A stretch of 34,170 nt of DNA from JAAZMA01 sp964564325 (GCA_964564325.1 CAZMBD010000007.1:1-34170), one strand, 5' to 3'; positions 22,677-31,174 are shown, numbered from the stretch's first letter. The notes: generated by a model from the letters alone, not told the origin. Numbers and translations: made by a program.

Positions 22677-23705
22677 CTAATTACTTATTTCAATAGAATC
22701 TGAGTCTATTTCCTCAGATACCAATAGATCTATCCAATCTAATGCTTTTCCAGTACCTATAGCCACCGCTCCTATTGGGTCTTCTGCTATTTTCACCCTT
22801 ATGCCTGTCCTCTCCGTTATTAATTTATCTATGCCATAAAGATTAGCTCCCCCTCCTGCCAATAACACTCCTTCGTTTCCAATATCCGCTGCCAATTCTG
22901 GAGGAGTTTTTTCCAATACTTGATGTATAGTTTCTATTATTTGATATAGAGGTTCTTCCATTGCTTCTAACATTTCACTAGAAGATATTTTGATATTCCT
23001 TGGTAAACCAGTTAAAAGATTTCTACCTCTTACATCCATAAATACTTCCTTTTCCCTAGGATATGCCGTGCCAATATTTAGTTTCAATTCCTCTGCACTT
23101 CTTTCTCCTATCATCATATTATATTTCTTTCTTATATACCTAATTATAGCTTCATCGCAATCATCCCCAGCAACTTTAATCGATTTAGATATGACTATAC
23201 CTCCTAAAGAAATTACAGCTACATCTGTAGTACCACCACCAATATCTATTATCATATTTCCCTTTGGTTCTGTAATATCTATTCCTGTTCCAATAGCTGC
23301 AGCAATAGGCTCCTCAATTAAAAAAGTTTTACTAGCCCCTGCATGATTGCTAGCTTCTAGCACCGCCCTTTTTTCTACTTCAGTTATACCTGATGGCACA
23401 CATATAATAACTCGAGGCTTACACAACTTTTTCCCCATAGATTTATTAAAAAAATATCTTAGCATTTTTTCAGTAATACTATAATTAGATATTACTCCAT
23501 CTTTCATGGGTCGAATAGCAATGATATTTCCTGGAGTTCTTCCTAACATACTTCTAGCTTCCTCACCTACTGCTAAAAATTTCCCAGTATTTTGATCCAA
23601 AGCTACTACTGAGGGTTCGTTCAAGACAATACCCTTTCCCTTGGCATATACTAAAACGCTTGCAGTACCTAAATCTATTCCCAAATCCGTTCTAAAAAAG
23701 CCCAT
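22677..23705 (-). CDS. mbl: Rod-shape actin homologue Mbl/MreB
   Basis: This 342-residue bacterial actin polymerises under the membrane and guides lateral cell-wall synthesis. The five actin ATP-binding motifs are visible: DLGIDLGTASVLVYAKGKG (phosphate 1), NMIIDIGGGTTDVAVISLGG (phosphate 2), EEPIAAAIGTG (connect 1), LAGGGANLYGID (adenosine) and VAIGTGKAL (connect 2). It begins FRTDLGIDLG and has the NEPSVVALD segment of MreB. I call it Mbl because it lies between spoIIID and flhO, as in B. subtilis; a generic MreB assignment would be equally valid by sequence. GGGGGG lies upstream of ATG 23705. Confidence 0.93.
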   Translation of the reverse strand: MGFFRTDLGIDLGTASVLVYAKGKGIVLNEPSVVALDQNTGKFLAVGEEARSMLGRTPGNIIAIRPMKDGVISNYSITEKMLRYFFNKSMGKKLCKPRVIICVPSGITEVEKRAVLEASNHAGASKTFLIEEPIAAAIGTGIDITEPKGNMIIDIGGGTTDVAVISLGGIVISKSIKVAGDDCDEAIIRYIRKKYNMMIGERSAEELKLNIGTAYPREKEVFMDVRGRNLLTGLPRNIKISSSEMLEAMEEPLYQIIETIHQVLEKTPPELAADIGNEGVLLAGGGANLYGIDKLITERTGIRVKIAEDPIGAVAIGTGKALDWIDLLVSEEIDSDSIEISN

Positions 23706-23731
23706 TTCCTATTTGCCCCCCTTTATTATCT

Positions 23732-23845
23732 ATTATACTATAATATATCATAACTTTTATATGTTTTTCTATATAAATCTAAAAATTCCTTCTTTTCATA
23801 CAAATTTATGTTGAATACATACATAGGAAATAGATTTTTTGTCAA
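23732..23845 (-). promoter_or_regulatory. Candidate mbl promoters
   Basis: Two sites occur before mbl. A perfect -35 TTGACA (23840-23845) has only a weak -10 (TATGTA, 18 bases on). A TATAAT (23732-23737) lies just before the ribosome binding site with a poor -35. The rest of 23706-23896 is AT-rich with no other feature. Confidence 0.4.
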
Positions 23846-23875
23846 GTTTTTAGTTTTAATTGTTTCAGATAAGTT

Positions 23876-23907
23876 AAAAGCACCTTAGAAATAATTCTAA
23901 AGTGCTT
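23876..23907 (-). terminator. Terminator of spoIIID
   Basis: The stem AAGCACTTTAGAA / TTCTAAGGTGCTT (minus strand; one mismatch) starts within the last codons of spoIIID. Only about four U follow, so some read-through into mbl is likely. Confidence 0.7.
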
Positions 23908-24163
23908 CTTGTTCTTGCTCTTGCTTATATTTTAATTGAGTGGCCTTTCCACCCCTGATATGCCTCTCAGCTTTGTTCTTTTCCAACACCTGCTTCACCA
24001 TAGTAGCTATAAGAGGGTTTATCCTGGGAAGTCTTTCCGTAACATCTTTGTGTACAGTGCTTTTACTAACTCCAAAAACACTAGCTGCCTGTCTGACAGT
24101 AGCTTCTTCAGATATTATGTATTTCGCAATTTCTAAAGCCCTTTCTTCTATATAATCTTTCAC
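23897..24163 (-). CDS. spoIIID: Sporulation transcription factor SpoIIID
   Basis: This 88-residue DNA-binding protein acts in the mother cell, activating and repressing many SigE-dependent genes and preparing the switch to SigK. It is marked by a helix-turn-helix, TVRQAASVFGVSKSTVHKDV, followed by RLPRINPLIATMVKQVLEKN and a basic RHIRGGKATQLKYK tail. Length matches the family. The start at 24163 has GGGGG upstream. It directly precedes mbl, as in B. subtilis. A SigE-like TCTATT-N14-CATAAGTA (minus strand, about 24205-24231) is a weak promoter candidate; the consensus match is only partial. Confidence 0.96.
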   Translation of the reverse strand: MKDYIEERALEIAKYIISEEATVRQAASVFGVSKSTVHKDVTERLPRINPLIATMVKQVLEKNKAERHIRGGKATQLKYKQEQEQEAL

Positions 24164-24270
24164 TTATAGTTAACCCCCTTTGGAATTAATTTTGGGTTTT
24201 AAATCTTTGTAAATACTTATGCATTTTTCTTTCCTAATAGAACAAATATCTAGTCTTTAAATAAACTTAA

Positions 24271-25026
24271 CTATTTACCTTGGGAAAATGCTGTCAAATA
24301 ATCTATAGGATTTTGATTTATACCATCCTTTATTATTTCAAAATGAAGATGTGCATCTTCCATCATTTCAATACTAGCGGTTTTCCCTATCTGACCAATT
24401 ATATCTCCTTTATTTACCTTCATTCCTTCATCTACTATAAAGTTAGTAGATAAATTTGCATATTTAGTTAAAAGTCCATTTCCATGATCTACTATAATTA
24501 CTATTCCCCATATCTTATCTTCATATACCTCAGTTACAGTACCAGATAATGCTGCTTTAACTTGAGCACCTACATTTGCTAAAATATCTATTCCATTGTG
24601 ACTGGTCCATTCTTCTAAAGTCTTTGAATAGATTAAATTTTTCTCAGTAAAACTCATACCTAGAGGCCCTTCCACTGGCTTTATCATAGCCTCAGATTCT
24701 ATATATGAATTAGAATCTACAAAAGTATAATCCAAATCGTCGTCAGGAGTATCTTCAGGTTCATCTTCCATTTCTTCTTCACTACTATCCTCAAAAGTTT
24801 CACGAGTTTCCCTATTAGCTAAATAATCATCTATATTAGGGCCCTCATCCATTCGAGTTATTTCTAAAGATGGTTCTTCTTCATCTAATATTACAAAATC
24901 CTCCGCTTTATCTAATTCATCCTTGTCTAAATTTGGGTCATTTCTTTTAGAAGCTATTATTGCCGTAGTACTTATTACACCAATACCAATTAGTAAAATA
25001 ATATAAAATCCACTTTTTTTCCTCAT
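24271..25026 (-). CDS. spoIIQ: Forespore SpoIIQ-type M23 peptidase
   Basis: This 251-residue membrane-anchored sporulation protein forms a channel with SpoIIIAH around the engulfed forespore. A transmembrane segment covers about residues 7-24. A long acidic linker follows (about 30-110, very rich in Glu and Asp), and then a LytM/M23 domain (about 120-245). Both metal-binding motifs look intact: HNGID (HxxxD) and HLHFE (HxH), unlike the degenerate B. subtilis protein. The start is ATG 25026 after GGAGG at seven bases. It is divergent from spoIID and has a SigF-like promoter, as expected for forespore expression. A generic M23 peptidase is the alternative. Confidence 0.85.
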   Translation of the reverse strand: MRKKSGFYIILLIGIGVISTTAIIASKRNDPNLDKDELDKAEDFVILDEEEPSLEITRMDEGPNIDDYLANRETRETFEDSSEEEMEDEPEDTPDDDLDYTFVDSNSYIESEAMIKPVEGPLGMSFTEKNLIYSKTLEEWTSHNGIDILANVGAQVKAALSGTVTEVYEDKIWGIVIIVDHGNGLLTKYANLSTNFIVDEGMKVNKGDIIGQIGKTASIEMMEDAHLHFEIIKDGINQNPIDYLTAFSQGK

Positions 25027-25045
25027 TCCCCCACCTCCATTAGAT

Positions 25046-25073
25046 ATTATTTCCACTATTACTTATTTCATAC
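25046..25073 (-). promoter_or_regulatory. SigF-like promoter for spoIIQ
   Basis: The minus strand has GGAAATAAT (25046-25054), a full match to the forespore -10 GGnnAnAmT, and GTATG (25069-25073) 14 bases upstream as an imperfect -35 (GYATA). It is 20 bases before the spoIIQ start codon. Confidence 0.6.
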
Positions 25074-25080
25074 ATATAAG

Positions 25081-25107
25081 AATAAATTTTTTTGTCTCGC
25101 ATAATAT
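25081..25107 (+). promoter_or_regulatory. SigE-like promoter for spoIID
   Basis: On the plus strand AATAAATT (from 25081) lies about 11-13 bases before CATAATAT (25100-25107), resembling SigE elements (KmATATT and CATACAmT; 6 of 8 at the -10). SpoIID is a known mother-cell SigE gene. The match is moderate. Confidence 0.45.
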
Positions 25108-25139
25108 ATTTATATACTGAAGGCAAAGAGGGGGAAAAA

Positions 25140-26177
25140 ATGAAAAAATTTGGTATATATACTATGATAGTTCTTATAATTACTATATTTGTTCCAACTA
25201 TAATTGTTAAAAGCTTTAAATTTACACCTAAGAAAGAAAAATTGGATAAAGTTTATAAAATACCTGAAAAGCCCAATGAAAAAAATTATAATAATTCCCA
25301 AGAAGAGTATAATTTTGATGGATATATAGTAGTATATGATACTAGAAATCAACAGGTGCATAATATGCCCCTAGAAGATTATGTGAAAGGTGTAGTGGCT
25401 GCCGAAATGCCTGCAGAATTTCATATAGAAGCATTAAAAGCTCAAGCCATTGCCAGTAGGACTTATGCCATAAGTAGAACTATAAATTATCCTGATGGCC
25501 ACCCCGATCATATTGAGGCTCCCATTTGTACAGGCATTCATTGTCAGGCATATTTAACCATAGATGAATTAAAAAATCTCCATGCAAAAGATTGGATGGA
25601 AAAATACTGGCCTAAAATAGAAGAAGCAGTAAATTCTACAAAAGGTCAAGTACTTTATTATAATGACGAAATAATTGAACCCTTATATCATTCTACCAGT
25701 GGTGGAATGACTGAGGATGCTTTGGACGTATTTGCTATAGATAAACCTTATTTAAAAGCCGTAGAAAGCCCATATGAAGAAGAAGCTCCAAAATTTAAAT
25801 CCTTAATAAGCCTAACCGGAGATGAATTCGTAAATAAATTGAGAAGTAAATACCCAGGTTCAAATATTACAAAGGATAATTTAGCTGAAAAAATAAAGCT
25901 AGTTGAAAAAACTCAATCTGGAAGAATAAAGAAACTAGCCATAGATGGTACGGTAGTTAACGGTAGGGAAATAAGAGAATTATTCGAATTGAACTCCACT
26001 AATTTTAAAATTAGTTATAATCCCAAAACTAATATAATAGATATAGAAACCACTGGATATGGCCATGGCGTAGGAATGAGTCAATGGGGTGCCAATGGTA
26101 TGGCCAAAGAAGGCAAGGATTATGAAGAAATACTAAAACATTATTATACTGGAGTAAGAATAGGTGAAATAAAATAA
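25140..26177 (+). CDS. spoIID: Stage II sporulation lytic transglycosylase SpoIID
   Basis: This 345-residue membrane-bound lytic transglycosylase, with SpoIIP and SpoIIM, remodels septal peptidoglycan during engulfment. An N-terminal membrane anchor covers about 6-22. The SpoIID domain holds VKGVVAAEMPAEFHIEALKA with the catalytic Glu in AAEMP, the Cys pair CTGIHC, LYHSTSGGMTEDA, and the C-terminal GYGHGVGMSQWGANGMA. Length and motifs are normal. The start at 25140 follows GAGGGGG; a longer reading to 25092 has no support. It lies opposite spoIIQ and converges on murA, with a shared palindrome at the stop codons. Confidence 0.95.
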   Translation: MKKFGIYTMIVLIITIFVPTIIVKSFKFTPKKEKLDKVYKIPEKPNEKNYNNSQEEYNFDGYIVVYDTRNQQVHNMPLEDYVKGVVAAEMPAEFHIEALKAQAIASRTYAISRTINYPDGHPDHIEAPICTGIHCQAYLTIDELKNLHAKDWMEKYWPKIEEAVNSTKGQVLYYNDEIIEPLYHSTSGGMTEDALDVFAIDKPYLKAVESPYEEEAPKFKSLISLTGDEFVNKLRSKYPGSNITKDNLAEKIKLVEKTQSGRIKKLAIDGTVVNGREIRELFELNSTNFKISYNPKTNIIDIETTGYGHGVGMSQWGANGMAKEGKDYEEILKHYYTGVRIGEIK

Positions 26178-26218
26178 CTTACAATTTGGGGGACAGTCCC
26201 CCAAATTGTAAGTTATTT
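26172..26218. repeat. AAATAAC-type palindrome acting as shared terminator of spoIID and murA
   Basis: This is a perfect 47-base palindrome. The left arm is AAATAACTTACAATTT followed by GGGGGAC, the centre is A, and the right arm mirrors it. It contains the stop codon of spoIID (26175-26177) in the left arm and overlaps the murA stop (26217-26219). The same 16-base arms occur at 16603-16649. It is likely to act as a bidirectional terminator, though no long U-run follows. Confidence 0.92.
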
Positions 26219-27467
26219 ATACTCTATATATTTTTGCACCTAATTTGGTGAATTTTTCTTCTATACCATCATAGCCTCTGTCTATATGGTAAATATCTCC
26301 TATTTCAGTTGTTCCATTTGCAACTAATCCTGCTAATACTAGTGCTGCACCTGCTCGTAGATCTGTAGCTTTTACTGGTGCTGCCATAAGTTCATCAACA
26401 CCTTGGATTATTGCTGATCTGCCATCTATTTTAATATCAGCACCCATTCTTTTTAGCTCATCTACATGCATAAATCTATTTTCAAATACAGTTTCTATAG
26501 CCACACTTGTCCCATTGCATATACTCATAAGTGCCATAAATTGAGCTTGCATATCTGTAGGAAAACCTGGATAAGGTAAAGTTTTTATATCTGTGGCTTT
26601 TAAATTTTCTGGACCTATAACCCTAATCTTATCTCCATTTTCATATACTTCACAACCAACTTCTCTTAATTTTGCTATTATTGGTTTAATATGACTAGGA
26701 ATTACATTTTCAACTATTATATCCCCTTTAGTAATTGCTGCTGCTACCATAAAGGTTCCAGCTTCAATTCTATCGGGAATAATGGAGTGAGTAGCTCCGC
26801 CTAGTTTTTTAACACCTTTAATCTTAATAGTGTTAGTTCCTGCACCTCTAACATCTGCTCCTAATTTATTTAAAAAGTTTGCCAAATCTACTATTTCTGG
26901 TTCCATGGCCACATTGTCTATTATGGTTTCTCCTTCTGCCATAGTTGCCGCCATCATTATATTTTCCGTAGCTCCTACACTAGGAAAGTCTAAGTATATT
27001 CTATTTCCAACTAGTTTATCTGCATAAGCTCCAATATTCCCATGATTCACATCTATATCTGCACCTAATGCCCTAAATCCCTTTAAATGTAGATCTATAG
27101 GCCTAGTACCTATAGCACATCCTCCTGGTAAAGAAGTTTTCGTCTTACCTACTCGAGTCAATAATGGTCCCATCACTAAAAATGAAGCTCTCATCTTGCT
27201 CATTAATTCATATGGGGTCTCGTAATTTTTTATATTACTAGAATTAATTTTAATAATTCCTTCATCTAAAAATTCTACCTTAGCACCTAATGATGATAAC
27301 ACTTCGCATATTACTTCTACATCTCTTAATTTTGGTACATCTTCTAATATGATATCTTCTGTCCCCAATAGGGATGCTGCTAAAATTGGTAAGGCAGAAT
27401 TTTTAGCCCCACTTATTCTTACATTCCCTCTTAATGGAGGACTTTTTTCTACCATTATCTTATCCAA
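26217..27467 (-). CDS. murA: UDP-N-acetylglucosamine 1-carboxyvinyltransferase
   Basis: This is a 416-residue cytoplasmic enzyme for the first committed step of peptidoglycan synthesis: transfer of enolpyruvate from PEP to UDP-GlcNAc. The N-terminus VEKSPPLRGNVRISGAKNSA, LPGGCAIGTRPIDLHLKG with the catalytic Cys (fosfomycin target), and the C-terminal TDLRAGAALVLAGLVANGTT are diagnostic. I chose TTG 27467 because AGGAGG precedes it by about nine bases and it gives the usual MDKI start; reading from 27497 adds an unlikely basic tail. It follows ywmB and lies opposite spoIID, the order known in B. subtilis for murAA. Confidence 0.95.
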   Translation of the reverse strand: MDKIMVEKSPPLRGNVRISGAKNSALPILAASLLGTEDIILEDVPKLRDVEVICEVLSSLGAKVEFLDEGIIKINSSNIKNYETPYELMSKMRASFLVMGPLLTRVGKTKTSLPGGCAIGTRPIDLHLKGFRALGADIDVNHGNIGAYADKLVGNRIYLDFPSVGATENIMMAATMAEGETIIDNVAMEPEIVDLANFLNKLGADVRGAGTNTIKIKGVKKLGGATHSIIPDRIEAGTFMVAAAITKGDIIVENVIPSHIKPIIAKLREVGCEVYENGDKIRVIGPENLKATDIKTLPYPGFPTDMQAQFMALMSICNGTSVAIETVFENRFMHVDELKRMGADIKIDGRSAIIQGVDELMAAPVKATDLRAGAALVLAGLVANGTTEIGDIYHIDRGYDGIEEKFTKLGAKIYRV

Positions 27468-27486
27468 TACAAATCTCCTCCTACTT

Positions 27487-28254
27487 TTAATACCCAATAG
27501 CTATAATAGGTGTTCCTATCCAAATATAAGTCTTTCCTTCATATTCATTAAATCTTATTCCTATATTTAAGTTCATTTTATTATTGCCTGTATACATATA
27601 TTCTTCTATATATGGAGTGAAAATAGATAGGGATAAAATACCACTTTCCTCATACCTTTCTATTACTTTCCCTTTAATAGTTTTAGTGGTTTTTAGTATT
27701 GATTTTTCTATATCTTCTAATGGAATTTTCTCATCAATTGTTCCAATAACACAAGTAGTAATATTTATAGGCCTATTATATTTATGAAAAACATTTTCTA
27801 TCTTTACTATTATATCATTTATTTCTGCAAATTGCATCCTCTTTATTAAATTTACAAATAAAGAAGTTTCTCCAGCTTTTTCACCTGAAGTTTCATAAGT
27901 GGATAGTGTAAAAGTTATTAGATTATTGTATTCATCTACTCCCTGCACTATTAATTGTATAAATCCATCCTCTTCAATTAATTCTTCAAAATAGTATTCT
28001 TCTAAATTTTCATGCCCTTTTATACCCAATTCTGTTCTAATCTTATCCCCAATAAGAAGAACTTCTTCCTTAGATATAAGTTCGTCTATTATAGTACCAC
28101 CTATATCTATATCTCCTTCAATGAATTCTGCTCCTACTTCATCTAAAAATTTTATTAATACATCTTTTTCCTCAACTTTTCTTTCACCAAAACCAAGAAT
28201 TGGGACTAATAATAGAATTATAATGATCAACAATAAATATTTATAATTTCTCAT
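27487..28254 (-). CDS. ywmB: YwmB family protein
   Basis: This is a 255-residue protein with an N-terminal hydrophobic signal/anchor (about residues 4-22, YKYLLLIIIILLLVPILGF) and a YwmB/DUF1779 body. Recognisable parts are VEEKDVLIKFLDEVGAEFIE, the AEINDIIVKIENVF segment and the C-terminal NKMNLNIGIRFNEYEGKTYI then WIGTPIIAIGY. It is probably exported or membrane-tethered. Its function is unknown; the link with murA and sporulation genes suggests a cell-envelope role. GGAGG precedes ATG 28254 by eight bases. It lies between atpC and murA, as in Bacilli. Confidence 0.85.
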   Translation of the reverse strand: MRNYKYLLLIIIILLLVPILGFGERKVEEKDVLIKFLDEVGAEFIEGDIDIGGTIIDELISKEEVLLIGDKIRTELGIKGHENLEEYYFEELIEEDGFIQLIVQGVDEYNNLITFTLSTYETSGEKAGETSLFVNLIKRMQFAEINDIIVKIENVFHKYNRPINITTCVIGTIDEKIPLEDIEKSILKTTKTIKGKVIERYEESGILSLSIFTPYIEEYMYTGNNKMNLNIGIRFNEYEGKTYIWIGTPIIAIGY

Positions 28255-28280
28255 ACCCAATACCTCCTATGCCTACGGCC

Positions 28281-28355
28281 AATTTTAAATTTTTAATTGT
28301 AAATTTTGAATTGCTAGGGCCATTCTTTGCAATTTACAATTTAAAATTCATAATT
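28281..28355. repeat. AT-rich inverted repeat between ywmB and atpC
   Basis: The left part has AATTGTAAATTTTGAATTG and the right part CAATTTACAATTTAAAATTC, so they are inverted copies around a short GCTAGGGCCATT-type centre. This AT-rich type is common in related genomes as an interspersed element. It lies beside the atpC terminator. Confidence 0.6.
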
Positions 28356-28375
28356 CCAAAGGAAAAGGGTATGTA

Positions 28376-28410
28376 TATAAAAATGTAAAGGGGGACAAAA
28401 CATTTTTACA
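28376..28410. repeat. Hairpin with GGGGGACA centre
   Basis: Arms AAAAATGT (28379-28386) and ACATTTTT (28400-28407), extendable with one mismatch, flank AAAGGGGGACAAA. The GGGGGACA centre links it to the palindromes elsewhere in the window. It lies between the AT-rich repeat and the atpC terminator. Confidence 0.55.
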
Positions 28411-28412
28411 AT

Positions 28413-28465
28413 AAAAAAATACCCTTTCCTTATGATAAAAGTATTGCCAAGAAAGGGTACTTTTT
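28413..28465 (-). terminator. Terminator of the atp operon
   Basis: The minus-strand stem TACCCTTTCTT / AAGGAAAGGGTA-type arms (28449-28459 with 28420-28430) has an 18-base loop followed by seven U. It is 18 bases past the atpC stop. Confidence 0.85.
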
Positions 28466-28482
28466 ATACCTAATTAATTAAA

Positions 28483-28896
28483 TTATTTACTGTCGAATTT
28501 TTTTAAGCCTGCTACTTCTAGTCTATTTAAGGCTCGTTTCAAAGCTAATTCAGCTCTGTCAATATCTAAACCTTCCGGTCTTTCTCTTAAACGTCTTTCG
28601 GCTCTTTCCTTTGCCGCCTCTGCTCTTTTAACATCTATTTCATATGGCCATTCAGCAGAATCTGTTATTATAGTAGTCTTATCCTTCCCTACTGAAATAT
28701 AACCATTTACTGCTGCTGCTATTCTTTCTTCTCCATCTTTCAAAATCCTAATTTTCCCAATGGCTAGTGGTGTAATAATAGGGGCACGATTTTTTAAAAT
28801 GGCCAAATCCCCTTCTACTCCCCTAACTATTACTCTATCTACTTCATCTGAGAAAAAAGCCCTTTCGGGAGTAACTATTTCAAGCATAAAACCCAT
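28483..28896 (-). CDS. atpC: ATP synthase F1 subunit epsilon
   Basis: This 137-residue rotor subunit regulates the F1 motor and contacts gamma and the c-ring. It has the N-terminal beta-sandwich start LEIVTPERAFFSDEVDRVIV, GVEGDLAILKNRAPIITPL and VNGYISVGKDKTTIITDSAE, then a C-terminal helical pair (KRAEAAKERAERRLRERPEG). The start at 28896 has GGAGGG six bases upstream, within the end of atpD. It is the last gene of the operon. Confidence 0.97.
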   Translation of the reverse strand: MGFMLEIVTPERAFFSDEVDRVIVRGVEGDLAILKNRAPIITPLAIGKIRILKDGEERIAAAVNGYISVGKDKTTIITDSAEWPYEIDVKRAEAAKERAERRLRERPEGLDIDRAELALKRALNRLEVAGLKKFDSK

Positions 28897-28898
28897 GA

Positions 28899-30296
28899 TT
28901 ATCCCTCCATGCCTTTAGCTTTTTCTACTGCTTCATCTATGGTTCCTACCATAAAGAAGGCTTGTTCTGGGATATCATCATGTTTTCCTTCTAATATTTC
29001 CTTAAAGCCTCTTACAGTTTCGCTAATAGGCACATATTTACCTTCCATACCTGTAAATTGTGATGCTACAGAGAATGGTTGCGATAAGAATCTTTGAATT
29101 TTTCTAGCTCTAGATACTGTTAATTTGTCTTCATCTGAAAGTTCATCTATTCCAAGTATTGCTATTATATCTTGTAAATCCTTATATCTTTGTAATACTT
29201 CTTGAACATCTCTTGCTACTTCATAATGTTCCTTACCTACTACTTCTGGGTCTAGAATTCTAGATGTAGAATCTAGGGGATCCACCGCTGGATAAATTCC
29301 TAATTCTGCAATTTGTCTAGATAATACTGTAGTAGCATCTAAGTGAGCAAAAGTAGTTGCTGGTGCTGGGTCTGTTAAGTCATCTGCTGGCACATATACA
29401 GCTTGCACAGATGTAATGGAACCTTTCTTAGTAGATGTAATCCTCTCTTGTAATGCGCCCATTTCTGTAGCCAATGTAGGTTGATAACCTACTGCTGATG
29501 GCATTCTACCTAATAGTGCCGATACTTCAGAACCTGCCTGTGTAAATCTAAATATATTGTCAATAAATAATAATACGTCTTGACCTTCTTCATCTCTAAA
29601 ATATTCTGCCATAGTAAGACCTGTTAAGCCTACTCTCATTCTAGATCCTGGTGGCTCATTCATTTGTCCAAATACTAGTGCAGTCTTGTCTATAACTCCT
29701 GATTCAATCATTTCATAGTAAAGGTCATTACCTTCTCTAGTTCTCTCCCCAACTCCTGCAAATACGGAAATTCCACCATGTTGAAGAGCAATATTGTTTA
29801 TTAATTCCATGATTAAAACAGTTTTTCCTACTCCGGCACCACCAAATAATCCAATTTTTCCACCCTTCGAATAGGGAGCAATTAAATCTACTACTTTAAT
29901 TCCCGTTTCAAATATTTCTGTAGAAGTATCTTGTTCTTCAAAGGATGGTGCTGGCTTATGAATAGGAGAAGTCATTTTTGCATTTACCTCTCCCTTTTCA
30001 TCTATAGGTTCACCTAATACATTAAAAAGTCTTCCTAGGGTTTCTTTTCCTACAGGTACAGCTATGGGTTCACCAGTATCTTTAGCTTCCATACCTCTCA
30101 TAAGTCCATCTGTTGGACCCATAGAAACACATCTTACCGTATCATCTCCAATATGCTGAGCCACTTCTACTATAAGTCTCTCGCCATGATTATCTATTTC
30201 AATTGCGTTTAATAATTTAGGTAAATTTTCTTCATCAAATCGAATATCCACTACAGGACCTATAACGGATACTATTTCGCCTATGTTCTTTTCCAT
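28899..30296 (-). CDS. atpD: ATP synthase F1 subunit beta
   Basis: This catalytic subunit of about 465 residues synthesises ATP in the F1 head. Walker A GGAGVGKTVLI, the catalytic GERTREGNDLY region, VLLFIDNIFRFTQAGSEVSA and the arm motif ELSDEDKLTVSRARKIQRFL (DELSDED) are all intact. I chose ATG 30296 after AGGAG at eight bases; a GTG three codons earlier is less likely. It lies between atpG and atpC. Confidence 0.98.
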   Translation of the reverse strand: MEKNIGEIVSVIGPVVDIRFDEENLPKLLNAIEIDNHGERLIVEVAQHIGDDTVRCVSMGPTDGLMRGMEAKDTGEPIAVPVGKETLGRLFNVLGEPIDEKGEVNAKMTSPIHKPAPSFEEQDTSTEIFETGIKVVDLIAPYSKGGKIGLFGGAGVGKTVLIMELINNIALQHGGISVFAGVGERTREGNDLYYEMIESGVIDKTALVFGQMNEPPGSRMRVGLTGLTMAEYFRDEEGQDVLLFIDNIFRFTQAGSEVSALLGRMPSAVGYQPTLATEMGALQERITSTKKGSITSVQAVYVPADDLTDPAPATTFAHLDATTVLSRQIAELGIYPAVDPLDSTSRILDPEVVGKEHYEVARDVQEVLQRYKDLQDIIAILGIDELSDEDKLTVSRARKIQRFLSQPFSVASQFTGMEGKYVPISETVRGFKEILEGKHDDIPEQAFFMVGTIDEAVEKAKGMEG

Positions 30297-30316
30297 ATCC
30301 CACACTCCTTTCCTTG

Positions 30317-31174
30317 CTACTTAAGAGCTTCAGCACCTGTAACAATCTCTGATATTTCTGCAGTAATAGCAGCTTGACGTGCTCTATTGTAGCTTAATTG
30401 CAATTCATCTATCATTTCATCTGCATTGTCAGTTGCAGACTCCATAGCAGTTCTTCTAGCACCTTGTTGACTACTAGAAGATTCAATTAATGCTCCGTAT
30501 ATTACGGATTCAATATATTTTGGGATTAAATAATCTAATACTTCCTCTGGCGAAGGTTCAAATTCTACTACTGAATTTTTTACCTCTATATCTTTTTTAA
30601 TCTCCTCATTAGGAAGAAGTTTTAACTCTTTTACTTCTTGAGATATTGTAGTGACAAATTGAGTATAAATTACTTTTACTTCATCTATTTCTTTTTTTCT
30701 ATACATATCCATTACAATTTTCCCAATCTCTTGAGCATCAGAAAAATAAGGTTCCTCTGTTATTCCTACAAATTCCTCCACCACATTATATCCTCTTCTT
30801 TTAAAATACTCTCTACCTTTTAATCCAACTGTAATTAAATAAATTTTATCTTTTTTATCCTTTATATCATGTTCTACTTTTCTAATAATATTGGAATTAA
30901 ATCCTCCTGCTAATCCCCTATCTGCAGTTATTACTATATAGAGGGATTTGTTTACATCTCTTACATCTAAATAGGGATGTTTTATATTTCCTACAGTTGA
31001 AAGAGCATTTCTTATATTTGAATAAACTGTATTATAATAGGGTCTAGACTTTTCCATTTGCTCCCTAGCTCTTCTTAGTTTTGCTGAGGATACTAATTCC
31101 ATAGCTTTAGTAATTTGCCTAGTATTAGAAATTCCCCTAATTCTTCTTTTAATATCTCGTGTGGATTCCGCCAT
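30317..31174 (-). CDS. atpG: ATP synthase F1 subunit gamma
   Basis: This 285-residue central stalk subunit links c-ring rotation to the beta subunits. The N-terminal helix has RIRGISNTRQITKAMELVSS and AKLRRAREQME; the C-terminal helix ends with SYNRARQAAITAEISEIVTG. GAGGTG precedes ATG 31174. Unusually, 132 bases containing two tandem palindromes separate it from atpA. Confidence 0.98.
   Translation of the reverse strand: MAESTRDIKRRIRGISNTRQITKAMELVSSAKLRRAREQMEKSRPYYNTVYSNIRNALSTVGNIKHPYLDVRDVNKSLYIVITADRGLAGGFNSNIIRKVEHDIKDKKDKIYLITVGLKGREYFKRRGYNVVEEFVGITEEPYFSDAQEIGKIVMDMYRKKEIDEVKVIYTQFVTTISQEVKELKLLPNEEIKKDIEVKNSVVEFEPSPEEVLDYLIPKYIESVIYGALIESSSSQQGARRTAMESATDNADEMIDELQLSYNRARQAAITAEISEIVTGAEALK

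Noticed and set aside
24164..24270. SigE promoter for spoIIID
   Set aside because: Elements TCTATT and CATAAGTA agree only in part with the consensus, so I mention it within the gene entry but do not list it as a feature.
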